Positions 63,018-64,000 of a DNA stretch of 64,000 nucleotides are shown in pieces; the stretch's first letter is position 1; the number at the start of each line of letters is the position of its first letter. The stretch spans positions 248,001 to 312,000 of the forward strand of contig CAVUHX010000042.1 of the NCBI GenBank assembly GCA_963741405.1, in the 5' to 3' direction. A model generated the notes under the pieces. It was not told where the DNA came from. It did no database searches and was given only the letters and a program-made list of their open reading frames with translations. The position numbers were made by a program, and so were the translations under genes. Origin of the DNA: Roseiarcus sp963741405 (GTDB lineage: Bacteria > Pseudomonadota > Alphaproteobacteria > Rhizobiales > Beijerinckiaceae).

Positions 63018-63687
63018 ATCCTCGAGACGCTGGTGTGCTACCGGCTCATCGACCCGGGCAGCGAATGGCGTCTGCACCGGCTGTGGTTCGAGCAAAGCGC
63101 CATGGGCGATCTGCTCGGCGAGGATTTCGCTTTGGTCGAGAAGAACGCCCTCTATCGTTGCCTCGACAAGCTCGTCGAGCACAAGACGGCGCTGTTTACT
63201 CACCTGCGCCGGCGCTGGCAGGATCTGTTCGGCGCCCGCTTCGAAGTCCTTCTCTATGATCTGACCAGCACGGACTTCGAATCCGATCCGCCGGACGACG
63301 ACAGCGACAAGCGCCGCTACGGCTACAGCCGCAACAAACGTTCGGACTGCGTGCAGGTGGTCATTGCGCTCGTCGTGACCCCCGACGGTTTTCCGCTCGC
63401 CTACGAAGTTCTGCCCGGCAATACCTCGGACAAGACGACGCTGCGCGGCTTCCTTTCGAAGATCGAGGCGCAGTACGGCAAGGCGGAGCGCATCTGGGTG
63501 ATGGACCGCGGCATCCCCACCGAAGAAGCGCTCGCCGAAATGCGGCAATCGGATCCGCCGGTCGCCTATCTGGTGGGAACTCCGAAGGGACGCCTCGGCA
63601 AGCTGGAAAAGTCTCTCGTCGGCCTGCCATGGCATGAGGTGCGGCCGGGCGTCGAGGTGAAGCTGATGGCCCAGGACGGCGAGCTTT

Positions 63688-63727
63688 ATGTCCTCGCCCA
63701 GAGCCGGATGTCCTCGCCCAGAGCCGG
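63688..63727. repeat. 20-bp perfect tandem duplication inside the IS1634 transposase gene
   Basis: Two adjacent identical 20-mers start ATGTCCTCG and end AGAGCCGG (63688-63707, 63708-63727). One unit extra shifts the frame by two; deleting it restores YVLAQSRARIDKERAM. Confidence 0.93.
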
Positions 63728-64000
63728 GCGCGCATCGACAAGGAGCGCGCCATGCGAAAGCGGCAGCTGAAGCAGCTGTGGGCGCGCCTGGCGAAGCTGG
63801 CGCAAATGGACCTCACCCGCGAGAGCCTGCTGATGAAGCTCGGCGCCGCCCGCGCCAAGGCGCCGGCGGCATGGCGCCTCCTCGACATAACGGTCGACCC
63901 GCACACCGCCGCCTTCACTTACGCGCTCAACCGCAACAAGCTGCGCCAAGCGCGCCGGCGCGAGGGCCGCTACCTGTTGCGCACCAACCTGTGCGGGCGC

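Larger units (their letters stand above)
61518..64000 (+). pseudogene. IS1634-family transposase, interrupted by IS256, 5' truncated and internally frameshifted (runs off window)
   Basis: The left piece ends SREGTCWRH; the right piece resumes at 63018 with ILETLVCYRLIDPGSEWRLH. If IS256 and one 8-bp repeat are removed the frame is continuous. Later marks are LLYDLTSTDFESDPP (first catalytic Asp region), YGYSRNKRSDCVQVVIALVV, RIWVMDRGIPTEE (second Asp) and YLVGTPKGRLGKLEK. A 20-bp tandem duplication at 63688-63727 then shifts the frame; beyond it the sequence ARIDKERAMRKRQLKQLW to RREGRYLLRTNL continues in another frame to the window end. The first 90 or so residues are lost upstream. Confidence 0.85.

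Overview
The window reads as a high-GC alphaproteobacterial chromosome, most likely order Hyphomicrobiales (Rhizobiales). The clues are a class II (CP4-like) AroA beside a FYDLN-acid (TIGR02300) protein and tRNA-Ala, two polyhydroxyalkanoate phasins, a PdhS/PleC-like histidine kinase, the lptF-lptG-lptD / pdxA-rsmA block, and a tRNA-His with no encoded G-1 and with A73. The genus cannot be fixed from sequence alone; Beijerinckiaceae/Methylocystaceae-like is a guess.

Layout. 1-5.4 kb: an L-idonate/D-gluconate catabolic cluster (idnD, idnO, a frameshifted gluconokinase, two other dehydrogenases) controlled by a LacI-family regulator through three near-identical GntR/IdnR-type palindromes. 5.4-8.0 kb: an IS110 element and an IS91 remnant. 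8.0-10.2 kb: tRNA-Ala, FYDLN protein, aroA. 10.2-11.9 kb: IS1380 and IS1595 remnants that replace the expected aroA-cmk-rpsA synteny. 12.4 kb: yebC. 13.4-18.4 kb: a quorum-sensing island on the minus strand (luxI, three unknown small genes, a cytochrome P450, luxR), the most interesting stretch. 18.9-25.1 kb: S24-like regulator, dapE, truA, a collapsed MarR-GNAT gene, a large multi-PAS histidine kinase. 25.3-30.1 kb: two phasins, tRNA-His, nth, a branched-chain amino acid type binding protein, and the two 3-ketoacid CoA-transferase subunits. The phasins and the CoA-transferase fit PHB storage and turnover. 30.2-36.7 kb: a SAM-cyclase-AAA-TPR signalling protein, holC, a periplasmic protein, pepA. 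36.9-43.7 kb: lptF-lptG-lptD-pdxA-rsmA with surA missing. 43.7-48.7 kb: a DsbD-N protein split by an amber codon, yqgE, recF, a 2-hydroxyacid dehydrogenase with an extra C-terminal domain, and a vapBC pair. 49-58.5 kb: a type I secretion ABC/HlyD pair beside its probable cargo, a giant haem peroxidase with RTX repeats. 59-64 kb: an M23 peptidase, a gene of unknown family that looks mobile, and an IS256 copy inserted with an 8-bp target duplication into an IS1634 transposase gene.

Several otherwise good genes (gntK, lptD, the peroxidase, the IS110 transposase) are broken by single-base indels, one in a G6 run inside the normally essential lptD. Some of these may be assembly errors rather than biology, and the frameshift calls should be read with that in mind.
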